Assembly (NCBI GenBank): GCA_001275005.1
Contig: JWZX01001842.1
Coordinates: 1 to 23,156 of the forward strand
Length of the DNA stretch: 23,156 nucleotides
Origin: Chrysochromulina tobinii
Lineage: Eukaryota > Haptophyta > Prymnesiales > Chrysochromulinaceae
Direction of reading: 5' to 3'
Under the pieces are notes generated by a model, which saw nothing but the letters and a program-made list of their open reading frames with translations, was not told the origin of the DNA and did not search any database. Of this stretch, positions 1 through 8,014 are shown one piece after another. The number at the start of each line of letters is the position of its first letter. Position 1 is the stretch's first letter. The position numbers and the translations under genes were made by a program.

Positions 1-2
1 TC

Positions 3-127
3 ATGCTGAGCCGCGCTGAGGGCCGGGACAGCTGCTATGCTCAACCATGCTGAGGGCCGGGCCTGCTGCTTGCTGAGCCCGGCCGAGAACCCAGCCACGT
101 GCTGTTCTAATGCTGAGCCGCGCTGAG
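3..127. repeat. Imperfect GC-rich repeats around an 18-mer
   Basis: The 18-mer ATGCTGAGCCGCGCTGAG occurs exactly at 3-20 and again at 110-127. Shortened relatives (ATGCTGAGGGCCGGG and TGCTGAGCCCGGCC) lie between them near 47 and 71. The block is truncated by the window edge, so its full size is unknown. No coding frame is convincing here. It could be the edge of a dispersed or tandem repeat. Confidence 0.6.
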
Positions 128-187
128 GAGCGCCGGGCCAGCTATCATGTGCCCACAAGGGAGGATGCGCCTATGCGTCTCTGTCTA

Positions 188-286
188 CTCTATGGGAAGC
201 GAGACGCCTTTGTTGGTTTCTCGATGGAGGCAGGCGAGCGAGAGCTATCTTGTATGTAGCCTCGCCTGATCTCTCATCCCATAGAG
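188..286. repeat. Nested inverted repeat (two-tier hairpin)
   Basis: CTCTATGGGA at 188-197 is the perfect reverse complement of TCCCATAGAG at 277-286. Inside it, CAGGCGAG at 231-238 pairs with CTCGCCTG at 261-268. The two stems are correctly nested, so the stretch could fold as one arm. No gene overlaps it convincingly. It may be a structured RNA, a small foldback element, or chance. Confidence 0.5.
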
Positions 287-374
287 CCTACCGTGTGTAG
301 AGCGAGCTATTCAGTGTCAGTATGCTAAAGCGCGCCGTGTCGGCGGCGCGAGTTGCTAGTCTTGTGAAGGGTAA

Positions 375-917
375 CGACTGGCACCGGAAGAATGCTTTGG
401 CGGGCAAACTCCTTCTCGCCAGATCATCAACGAGACCGTCGACTTCTCGAAGGGACAACGAGGTGGTGTAGCCGGGTGGCCTGGCCCTGTCACCATCATT
501 CGCATTAGGCGAAATGTGGCCTCGGAGGAGGCAGCTCAACAGCCTGTGCCTGTTCACTCGGCGGCAAAGGCGGGTATCAAACGGCTGCAGGGAAGCAGCG
601 CTGACGCTCAGGACGCTCTGTGCATGGAGGAGGATAACGGCAGCCACAGCATCCAAAAGAAACCCAAGGCGACCTCACCTGGTGCATCTGCGCCTGCACC
701 TGCGCCCGCACCTGCGCCCGCACCTGCGCCCGCACCTGCGCCTGCACCTGCGCCCGCAGCGCCGCCTCTCGCGCCGTCGCTGCCACCACTGCTACCGGCG
801 GCGCTGTTGCCGCAGCCAGCACAGCCAGCACAGCGACAGACGCTGTTGTCGGCGTGGCTTCGGCAGTCAGCACCATCGGGCCTGCAAAAAGAGAGGCAGA
901 GTGAGAAAGGGAAGTGA
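375..917 (+). CDS. Possible Ala-Pro-rich exon, hypothetical
   Basis: An open frame runs from just after a TAA at 372-374 to the stop at 915-917. It has no good ATG near its 5' end; a GTG lies at 516 and the first in-frame ATG is about 624. If real, it is an internal or last exon. The product has a basic KKPK patch, a long alternating Ala-Pro tract encoded by a 12-bp minisatellite, and near the C-terminus the stretch QRQTLLSAWL. That stretch loosely fits the PCNA-binding PIP box (Q-x-x-hydrophobic-x-x-aromatic-aromatic) but has Trp-Leu at the last two positions. The Ala-Pro tract is low complexity and open in several frames, so openness alone is weak evidence. I do not recognise a family. It could be a nuclear protein or a chance ORF. 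Confidence 0.25.
   Translation, partial: RLAPEECFGGQTPSRQIINETVDFSKGQRGGVAGWPGPVTIIRIRRNVASEEAAQQPVPVHSAAKAGIKRLQGSSADAQDALCMEEDNGSHSIQKKPKATSPGASAPAPAPAPAPAPAPAPAPAPAPAAPPLAPSLPPLLPAALLPQPAQPAQRQTLLSAWLRQSAPSGLQKERQSEKGK
689..758 (+). repeat. 12-bp minisatellite (CCTGCGCCCGCA)
   Basis: About six head-to-tail copies of a CCTGCGCCCGCA-like 12-mer, with CCTGCACCTGCG variants. In the + frame ending at 917 it encodes alternating Ala-Pro. It creates long open frames on both strands that should not be read as genes. Confidence 0.8.
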
Positions 918-1311
918 GTGTAAACGCCCGGCGAGAGAACAAGAAGGGCTGGAGGAGAAGGCCACGTGGGGGTGAATCATGAAGCTGCTCCCTCCGTTCG
1001 CAGTGACCTTAGGGTCGTCTTGGGCCAAAATGGCACAGTGGTGAGCACTTGAATGCACCCGAGGAGACAGAGGCTGGGCACGAGAGGAGCGCCTGTAGGG
1101 AAGAGGAGTCAGGGGTGGAGCACGTCAGGCAGTAGAGGCATCGGCGGAGTGAGGACACCGTCCGGACGGAGTGAGCTGCCAGGTTCCACTCCACACGTCG
1201 ATGGGTACTGCTCTCTCCGAGCGTGAGTAACCCAACGACGCGCCGGTGGAAGGGGGTAGGAGTTTTGGAACCTGTTTGCTCAGTTCCCCCCTCCGTCACC
1301 TGTGGCCAAAA
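918..1311. other. Gap, possibly the 3' part of the next gene
   Basis: No recognisable gene. On the minus strand, a GT donor at 1371 (after AAG) and an AG acceptor at 1300-1301 would remove 72 nt. They would join the upstream gene in frame to an open stretch ending at 1009. That stretch has no recognisable domain. A second acceptor-like pyrimidine tract followed by CTACAG lies near 1098. The true 3' end of the minus-strand gene is therefore unresolved. Confidence 0.3.
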
Positions 1312-4300
1312 TCAACGAGAATCGAACAACGGAAAGGGATTGGGTGTTAAGGGCCACACTTTGAAATGCACCTTGCCCTCGAGCAGCTGAAACACACGCT
1401 GAAACATCTTGCCGCCATCTCCGTGAGCGTTGAAGAGGTAGGCAATCAGCATCCAATCAAGGGCTTTGCACACCAAACGTGGGTCGGTAAGCGCGCGAAG
1501 CACCTTGGTAAGCGCGCGAAGCATCGCGAAGCCGTCCTCGTGGCCATCAGTGCTTGCACTGGGTCGCAGCAGCATAGGAGCGCCCTCTGCGAACATCAGC
1601 GTGCGCTTGAAGGACGCTGCTACCATCGGCGGGGGACGCGGCCGGCGCGCGAGCACTGTGCGCAGAGCGTCAGCGCATCGGCGCACTGTGTGCCATTTGA
1701 CATGCTTCTTCTCAGTGGATAGGTCGACGTAGCGAAAGGTTGACAGCGAGCGGTGCAACATCGCAAAGAGGAAGTTGCATGCATGTAAGTCCGCAAGCTC
1801 CACCGCCGCATGCGCCTCTGTCGGGTCGTCTGAGCGCGAGCACTGGCTGCACATGGCGCTCAGCTGGAAGGCGAGCTTGAGCACGCGTGCCGCGAGATCG
1901 AACCTGATGATGAAGGCAATCAATAGATCATTAGAGAGGTCATCCGAGGTCATCAGAGGTCATCAGAGGGTTCTCCACCTTCGAGATCGAAAGCTGGTGC
2001 TCGGCCCATGTGGACGGCGCGACCTGGTCAAACATTTCCCATAGCTCGAGCGGCTCGGGCGGCGAATCGAGGAGCATCTTGTCACTTCCCCACAGTAGCC
2101 GATCGACGATCTCGCACTCCCTGTGTCATGCGGCGCTCGCACACGGCTGCGTCGTGGACCAACACGTCCTCGAGCAGTTGAAGCAGCCTCGCGTCGCCAT
2201 CCTCAATGCAAGCCACGTGCAGCTCGCATTGAGCGCCGGGAGGTCGAGGCGCGTGTGGCGCACCTCGTACCGGATGATGTCGAGCGTCGCGAGGCCGGCT
2301 GCCCAGTGCTTACCGCCATTGTTCACGAGCAGTGCCACCTCAACACGCAGCGTGAGGGCCTGGGAGAGCGGCGCGAGCAGCATGGACACCATGGCCATGT
2401 GGTTGGGGTCTTCCTTCGAGGCGCTCGGCGCGGCCTTGGTCTCGAAGATGCAAGGCTGGCCTGCCGGGTCAAACTGCTCGACGCTCGCTACCTTGCCTGG
2501 GGTGGCGCCCGGCGCAGCCACTCGCAACTCGAAGCGCTCGGAGGCGGGCAGCGCCATCTCGAGCATGCCATAGGATCGATGCAACTCGGCTTGGTGCTTG
2601 GAGACGGCCTGCGTGGCCTGAAAGCGGCGCAGGTCGTGCACAAGCTGACCGAACTCGGTGAGCTCGAGGGTGCCAGATTGGTACGACGCCGTACTGCATG
2701 ATCTCCACGATCTCGCGCGACGAGGCGCTCAGCTTGAGGTCACTCAGTGCGGTGCTCAGTTCGTCAAGGTCGATGGAGCCACTTGAGTCCTTGTCGTACG
2801 TACGGAAGATGGTGAGCACATCATCGGTCACGTGCCGACACACCTTGCGTCCCTGCTGCGGACGGAAGTCGACCTCGGGAGTGGCCCTGCCCGCCACAGA
2901 ACGTCAAGTACAAGTTGCGCCGCGGCACGCCAAGATAGACGAGCTGCTCCAGACACGCAGTCGCGCGCTTCTTCGCGAGTAGGTCCATGACAGCATTGCA
3001 GTCCTCGGTCGCGCGCAGCTTGAAGAGCGCGGCGAGGTCCTCGTCGGCACGTCCCTCTTCGGGGTAAGTCGTCTGCCCATGCACCTCGAGCGACGCCTCC
3101 GGGTGCCGCAGCATGATCGAGGCGATGCCTTCGAGCGTGGCGAGGTTCCTCAGCAACTTCTCCTGGTTGAGATGTTCGATGCTCCACGATTGCGCGAGCC
3201 CCCACGACGAGCTCTTGGTCGCGTCTTCGCTCGCGCCATTGAAGACGACTCGGTGCTCCTCGGCCTGCAGGAAGGCGTACCGGCGGTGGCGGCGGCGGCG
3301 GCGGCGTCGGGGGCAGCGGCGCCGGCATCGGCGCCGGCGTCGGCCTCGCTCAACGTCGCTTCGGCGACGACGGCGGCCGCTGAGGGCGACGCGGCCGCCG
3401 CTGCCGAGGTGAGCTCATGGAGCTGCTGCTGCAGCCGCGAGGCGATGCGAGCCATCTCGCACATGAGCTCGCTCTCGACGCGCTCCATGTCCACGTCACT
3501 CATGGGCTGCGCGCGCTGGCGCAACTGGAGCTTCTGCGACTTGAGACGCAGCTTGATCAGCTGCTGCCACGAGTCTGCCAATGCCTGCTCCGCCTCCGAC
3601 GCCGCGAAGGCTCCGGGATTCGGATTCGGTCCCATGCCTGCCTTGGTCCGTACCATCTCGAGGTACGCGAGATCAGCCTCGGCAAGGTGCTCGAGGGACT
3701 GCTCATCTTGCTCGAGCATCGCCATCATGCGCTCGTCGCGCGCGTCCGTCTGGGTCGCGATCTCGGTCGCGATCTCGCGCGCCGGCAAGCTGCCACTCCC
3801 GCCGCCGCCGCCGCCGTCCTCACCGACCACGCCGTTATGCCGGCGCACCGCATCCGCGTAGGTTCGCATCCGCAGCGAACGTGCGAAGCTCGCCATGCCG
3901 GAGGGGGTGCGCAGACGGTTGAGCGTGTGCCGGTTGTGCATGTCGCTGCTGCGCTGCGCGCGGCGCCGTGCGCGGGCAACCTCGCGAGCCACGGCCTGGC
4001 TCGTCAACAGCAACAGCGGAGCCATGCTGGGGCCGCCGCAGCTCGCGCCAGCGCACGCGCCGGGGCCGGGGCCGACGCCGCCGGCGCGTCCGAGGCTGCC
4101 GAGGCCGCCAACGTGGCCCATCGCAGAAGGCGTGGCGCCACCTAGCTGGCCAATGAGCCAAGGCACATGGGGACGTGGCGGCTGCTGCCAAAAGTCCGTG
4201 GGCGCCGGTATTCCCAAATTTGGCGGCTCTGCCTCAGGCGCTGGCTGCGCAGCCTCAGCCTCGTCCTCGGTGGTCGCGCTCGCCTCGAGCACAACCGGCG

Positions 4301-4589
4301 GCGGCACGGGCGCGGCGGGCATGCCACTGCTGCCTCCACTCTCTATGCTTGCGGAGCGGGAAGCGGCAGCCTTCTTTGCTCGCGCGAGCATGGCACCCAC
4401 CTCGTTGAGATGACGGAGCCGTGCGGAATCGGCAGCACGCGTGCGTGCATTGGCCTTCACAGACATTTGCGGCGGCTGTCGTGGTTGGCGCACGGCGCTG
4501 GCGTGCTCTGGCGAGGCATGCATGCTCCCCTGCGCCTGAGAGCGAGAGATTCCTGAACTCGCAGTGCCTGCTGGTGCAAGCGCAGCCAT
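1312..4589 (-). CDS. Coiled-coil / OmpA-like / EF-hand / helical protein, frame-broken
   Basis: The start is the first ATG at 4587-4589; the more upstream frame opens only with GTG. The first ~430 residues are low complexity plus coiled coil (helical stretch from about 3800 down to 3420). Next comes an OmpA/MotB-C-like domain at about 3270-2895: VVFNGAS strand, a helix, LEVHGQT, then ACLEQLVYLGVPRRNLYLTF. A canonical EF-hand loop follows at 2760-2795 (DKDSSGSIDLDE), with a second degenerate loop at 2651-2681 (SGTLELTEF). The remainder, down to 1312, is an Ala/Leu-rich helical region resembling a solenoid, which I cannot assign. The frame changes at about 3250-3330, 2895-2905, 2665-2690, 2225-2260 and 2110-2135. 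Most of these steps are too narrow for an intron, so they are either sequence errors or decay. An intron at 1904-1994 is well supported. A calcium-responsive role is inferred from the EF-hand only; the OmpA-like domain in a eukaryote need not bind peptidoglycan. Confidence 0.6.
1904..1994 (-). other. 91-nt GC-AG intron, introner-like
   Basis: Read on the minus strand, the donor is CCA|GCTTTCGATCTCG and the acceptor is CATCATCAG|GTTCGATCTCG. Removing 91 nt joins WAEHQ to FDLAARVLKLAF in frame, which neither flanking frame achieves alone. The 5' end of the intron (TTCGATCTCG, at 1982-1991) is repeated just after the acceptor (1893-1902). The interior has three TGATGACCTC-like units, a CTAAT branch-like site 26 nt before the acceptor, and the ending TGATTGCCTTCATCATCAG, shared with the two introns of the next gene. 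A GTGG donor at 1978 gives 75 nt and does not restore the frame. Confidence 0.7.
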
Positions 4590-5059
4590 CGCACGTTGCG
4601 CTCGCGCGAGGCTACAGGCAGGGAGCGAGTGTAGGCAGCGAGACACAGGTACCTGCACGGCGTGCAGGCTCAGCGCTCACGTGTGCTCTCAGTCGTAATT
4701 GTCGCCAGCGGAGGCACAAAAGGCCGATCCCCTTCGGAGGGGCGGAAACATGGTGACGAAACCAACTTTTCGTGATCGACGGAGCTGAGTTTGAAAGTGA
4801 GCACGTGTTCCCTCCGTAAGAGCGTATTGATGGTGTTCGTGCGAGCACACGATCTCGTTTGCGAGTTTGAGTGACCAAGCAACGACATCACCAAGGTCTC
4901 CGTGCGCCGGGGGCGCGACTCAAGAACAAACACAGAGTAGTAGAAGAAGAAGCCAAGGTACTCGCGTCGCGCGAGCGCGACTGATGCGTGATGGAGTCGT
5001 ATCAGTCGTTCACCTCCGAAACTGTTGCCTGTTGGTCTTTAGGTGGTCAGTGCCTGAGG
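4590..5059. other. Intergenic gap, nothing recognised
   Basis: This lies between the start of the frame-broken gene and the stop of the glycosyltransferase, both on minus, so it should hold a 3' UTR and a promoter. A purine-rich stretch (AGTAGTAGAAGAAGAAG) lies at about 4936-4952. No clear TATA box or polyadenylation signal stands out, and no small ORF is convincing. Confidence 0.5.
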
Positions 5060-7660
5060 TCACGCGTGCCCGGACTGCCGTCCCGAAGGGTGGCGTCTCA
5101 CACGAGGGCAGCCAGGCACGTCGTTGACGAAGCCGGCGCTCTCCACGCTCCACGGCTGCGACTGCTGCTCCCGCCGACGGCGCACGGCGCCCACGGCGGC
5201 GCACGAGTGCCCCAAGCATGCATCGAGCCGATGAAGGACCGCATAGAGCTGCCCGTGGCAGTTATACACCAACCCGCGCCTGTCGACCCAGAGGCGGCCG
5301 AGGTCGAAGCGATCAAACGTGAGGAACCGCGACGCGCCGAGCGGCGGCGCAGCGACCCGCTCGGGAAAGGCCAGCGCAAAGGCGTTGAGTCGTCCCTGAT
5401 CGCACCACGGGCCTGCCGAGGCGAGCAGCCAGTCGAGATAGGCCAGCAGCGTCGGCAACTGCCCGAGGATGACGCCCGAGTTGAGGACCGTCCGACCGGT
5501 AAAGGTGCGCGGATCGCGCCCGTCCGAGCGAAGCATCTCGTCGCCGCCCACACTCGATGGGTTGGCCAGCTCGCCATACCTGTTCGCCTCGGCACCCACG
5601 TAGAGCTGCTCGGCGGGCGGCGGCGGCTCGAATGGGGAGGCTTGGAAGCTCACCTGATGAGGGAGGCAATCAGTCGCAATCAATGTCAATCAATGGCAAT
5701 CAAGGGGGGGTGCCCACGATGGAGGAGGCTTGGAAGCTCACATCACTCACGTCGGCCAGCAACGCGAGACCCACACCACCACCGCCGCCGCCGCCGCCGC
5801 CGCCGCTTAGCCGCTCCCGCAATACGTCCCGCGCGACTGCAAACTTGATCGCCTTGCGAAGCCGGTCGTTCCAGCGCTTGGAACGGCGCGGCACGCCGGA
5901 GCCGTTACGAACCCAAGTGTACTCGCGGAGCGCGTACCGGTAGAGGGTCGCGCCGTGTTGGGCGCAGGCCGCTTCCACGCCCTCGCCGACGCGGCTGCGC
6001 TCGGAGACGATGACCACGTCGGCCGCGCTCGGGGGGAGGACCGACCGGAGCGCGGACAGGAACTCGAGCAACCCCGCCCTCGCGGGTAGGCTCTCATGCA
6101 CACCGAGCACCAGCGGCAGACGAGGCTTCACTGAGACGAGGCTGCCGCCGATCCCACCGCTCTCGACACGGCTGTAACCGCTGTAACCGCTGTAACCGCC
6201 GATCCCACCGCTCTCGACACGGCTGGAACTGCTGCTGCTCCGAATGCTCCGGCTGCCACTGCCGCTACCGGCGTCGCCATCGCCGCCGCGACGTGAACCC
6301 CTCAGTGGAGCCCCCATCAGTGGAGCCGAGGCATTGATGACCCCTGATGACCCCTGATGACCCTTGATGACATCATCCATCAGTGGAGCCGAGGCATTGA
6401 GAGCCCACCCCACCGCATCGCCGGCGCTGCCGCCAGCGATGCTGCCGGCGACGCTGCCGGCGACGCTGCCGGCGACGCTGCTAGCGGTCGACACCGCGAC
6501 GTAACGCTCCCCTCTGTCGCTGAGCAGTTGTCGCAGCTGCGGCCTGTGAGCGGCAAGCGCGGCCGTGAAGGCGACTTGACGCATCGCGAGCACCTGCGGC
6601 GGCCGGCGGCGCAGCGCATTCCACAGATGGCACACCAATTGGCGCGGGTCCCCAAAGCAGCGCAGCTCCTCGGGCGAGGAAGCGGTGAGGCGCATGGCCT
6701 CGTACTCTGCGATCGGGTCAGTCGATCGTCCGACACGCTCAGCATCGAACCACGCGGGCGTGTTGAAGAGGCGGGCAGAGACCACGTCCACTTCCGCCGG
6801 CCAGAGTGCCTTCATGCGCTGCGCACACGCTTGCTCGGGCGCGCCGCGACCAAGGGTGCCCACCTGCATGCAATGAGGGAGGTAATCAGCATGCAATGAG
6901 GGAGGCAATCACCGACCAAGGGTGCCCCCACCTCACACCCGTCGCGCTCCGCCCACCATTTCACACGTGCCCGCGCACGCGCCGTGTTGCGCACGAGGTA
7001 GGCGCCGCTGTTGATGAGGCACCAGGGTACATGCTTGGCGCCCGTCACCTTGCGATGCGCCATGCGCTCCAGCGCACGCGCCGAGCAGCCTGCGGCCGCG
7101 CGCCCGCATCGGCACTGACCGCCCACGTGGCACGTCGCGCCGTCCGCCTCGGCAAAGGGCGAGTGGCAAGGGAAGACGAACGACGGGCCGTCGAGCGGGA
7201 GCAGCCGCTCGATGGTACCCTCGAGTGACGAGCTCACATTGTTCACAACCGCGTCGCCGTCCAGGTAGAAGACGACGGCGCACGCGTCCTCGCCGCGCTC
7301 GAGCATCACATGCACCGCGAGCGGGTTGGACCACACGGCCGGGATCGTCTCCGGCACTAATCGCTCCGTGAAGAGCGCATACGTGTACCCGTGCGCCAAC
7401 GCCCAATTCAGCGTTTGCTCCACGGCGTGGCCGCCCCAGCCGCCGAGCAGGTTGGCCGTCATGACCGTCACCACGCACACACTTGGCTGCGCACGCCTCG
7501 CGGGCTGGAACTCGCGGACTGCGTGAGCAGAAAAGTCCAGGCTGCTCGACGGCCGCTGTGCGGCATGCGAAGGTGCCGCATGCGCCGACACTCTGCAAGC
7601 GCGAGGGTGTCGCCGGCAGCACGAGGAGCGCGGGTCGTCCGTGATCGGGCACCCGGCCAT
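5060..7660 (-). CDS. Two-domain glycosyltransferase-like protein
   Basis: Three exons: 7660-6932, 6863-5742 and 5653-5060. The first ATG of the frame is at 7658-7660. Domain 1 resembles nucleotide-diphospho-sugar transferases of the GT34 (GMA12/MNN10) type: a CVVTVMTANLLGG strand, the DxD motif in FYLDGDAVVNN, then CLINSGAYLVRNT, WWAERDGCE, and after the first intron WPAEVDVVSARLFNTPAWF. A low-complexity linker follows (VAGS repeats, two direct duplications). Domain 2 has LPLVLGVHESL, the acidic motif LLADVSD-VSFQASPF, VLNSGVILG and DQGRLNAF, a pattern I associate with another algal sugar-transferase-like family. Both introns are needed to keep frame. No signal anchor is visible after the ATG, so an upstream exon may be missing if the enzyme is Golgi-resident. 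Substrate unknown; tandem domains could build two linkages. A transferase fold is likely, activity is inferred. Confidence 0.75.
5654..5741 (-). other. 88-nt introner-like intron splitting ADVSD/VSFQAS
   Basis: On the minus strand the intron begins GTGAGCTTCCAAGCCTCC and ends TGATTGCCTCCCTCATCAG. The next exon begins with the same 18 bases, so 5636-5653 and 5724-5741 are an exact direct repeat. The length of 88 is not a multiple of 3, and removal joins the two coding frames. The interior carries four ~10-nt ATTGATTGNC units. A second possible donor (GTGGGC at 5717, giving 64 nt) is also in frame and would repeat VSFQASSI/VSFQASPF in the protein. Confidence 0.85.
6145..6225. repeat. 30-bp direct repeat in the linker (51-bp unit)
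   Basis: An exact 30-bp sequence occurs at 6145-6174 and 6196-6225, separated by a 21-bp spacer made of CTGTAACCG-like 9-mers. The 51-bp period keeps frame and duplicates RVESGGIGG in the protein, with GYSGYSGYS between the copies. It has the same layout, flank duplicated around a simple-repeat core, as the introner-like introns, but contains no TGATTGCC ending. Confidence 0.8.
6314..6400. repeat. 24-bp direct repeat around a TGATGACC-rich core
   Basis: An exact 24-bp repeat at 6314-6337 and 6377-6400 flanks a 39-bp core containing TGACCCCTGATGACCCC-type units on the + strand. The core resembles the interior of the intron at 1904-1994, but relative to its host gene it lies in the opposite orientation. 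The 63-bp period keeps frame, and the copy reads through as NASAPLM-DDVIKGHQGSSGVI-NASAPLM. It is probably retained as coding sequence. Confidence 0.75.
6864..6931 (-). other. 68-nt introner-like intron
   Basis: On the minus strand the donor is GAG|GTGGGGGCACCCTTGG and the acceptor is GCATGCAG|GTGGGCACCCTTGG. The intron start is repeated after the splice site with a 2-nt length difference (6847-6863 versus 6913-6931). The core is a tandem pair of TGATTGCCTCCCTCATTGC-like units. The length of 68 nt shifts frame, and its removal joins WWAERDGCE to VGTLGRGAPEQ, consistent with one continuous domain. Confidence 0.85.
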
Positions 7661-8014
7661 TAATAAATGAGGGGCCGTGTGAATGATAAGTCGTACCGGT
7701 AATGTAGAGAACTCTACAGACCTCCTGACTCGCTCCTCCAAAATCTCTGCCGGACGCACGACGCAGCCGTTCCACTCCCACACACATACAGCGTCCTCTC
7801 TCGCATCTCACCTGACCGACGGCTGGCTGGCGGTCCATGCGCCAGTGTGCTTCTATCTCCACTCGGAGCTCCCGTGGCGTGCTGCCGGGAGGAGCTCCCC
7901 ATCAGATGAGCGAGCAGTGCGCGCGTCGCAGCACCTGTTCTCTCTTCTCTCTCAGGACACGCGTCCGATGCGGTCGGCCCGCGCTCAGTACGGCGCTCAG
8001 TTAAGATTCTGGTC
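7661..8014. other. Intergenic gap, nothing recognised
   Basis: This is the region upstream of the glycosyltransferase and downstream of the SHIPPO-repeat gene, both on minus. It holds an AT-richer patch (CATTAATAAATGAG at about 7658-7671) next to the chosen start. No other motif I can support. Confidence 0.4.

Noticed and set aside
322-471. 49-codon ATG ORF on + (MLKRAVSAARVASLVKG...)
   Set aside because: Short, no recognisable domain, and overlaps another open frame; not enough support.
514-975. Arg/His-rich open frame on + overlapping the Ala-Pro frame
   Set aside because: It is the frame-shifted reading of the same 12-bp minisatellite (LRPHLRPHL); no domain and implausible composition.
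1437-1475. Another introner copy (GGCAATCAGCATCCAATCAAGGGC)
   Set aside because: It lies inside a continuous coding helix (ALDWMLIAYLF), has no duplicated flank, and removal would break the frame.
3079-4145. Long + strand open frames opposite the frame-broken gene
   Set aside because: GC-rich antisense frames without domains; the minus strand carries the EF-hand and OmpA-like matches.
6433-6484. GACGCTGCCGGC repeats in the glycosyltransferase as another inserted element
   Set aside because: A simple 12-bp coding repeat (SVAG) without a distinct core or splice-like ends; slippage explains it.
7936-7965. 3' splice site on + (TTCTCTCTTCTCTCTCAG)
   Set aside because: A good-looking acceptor, but no + strand coding sequence follows it.
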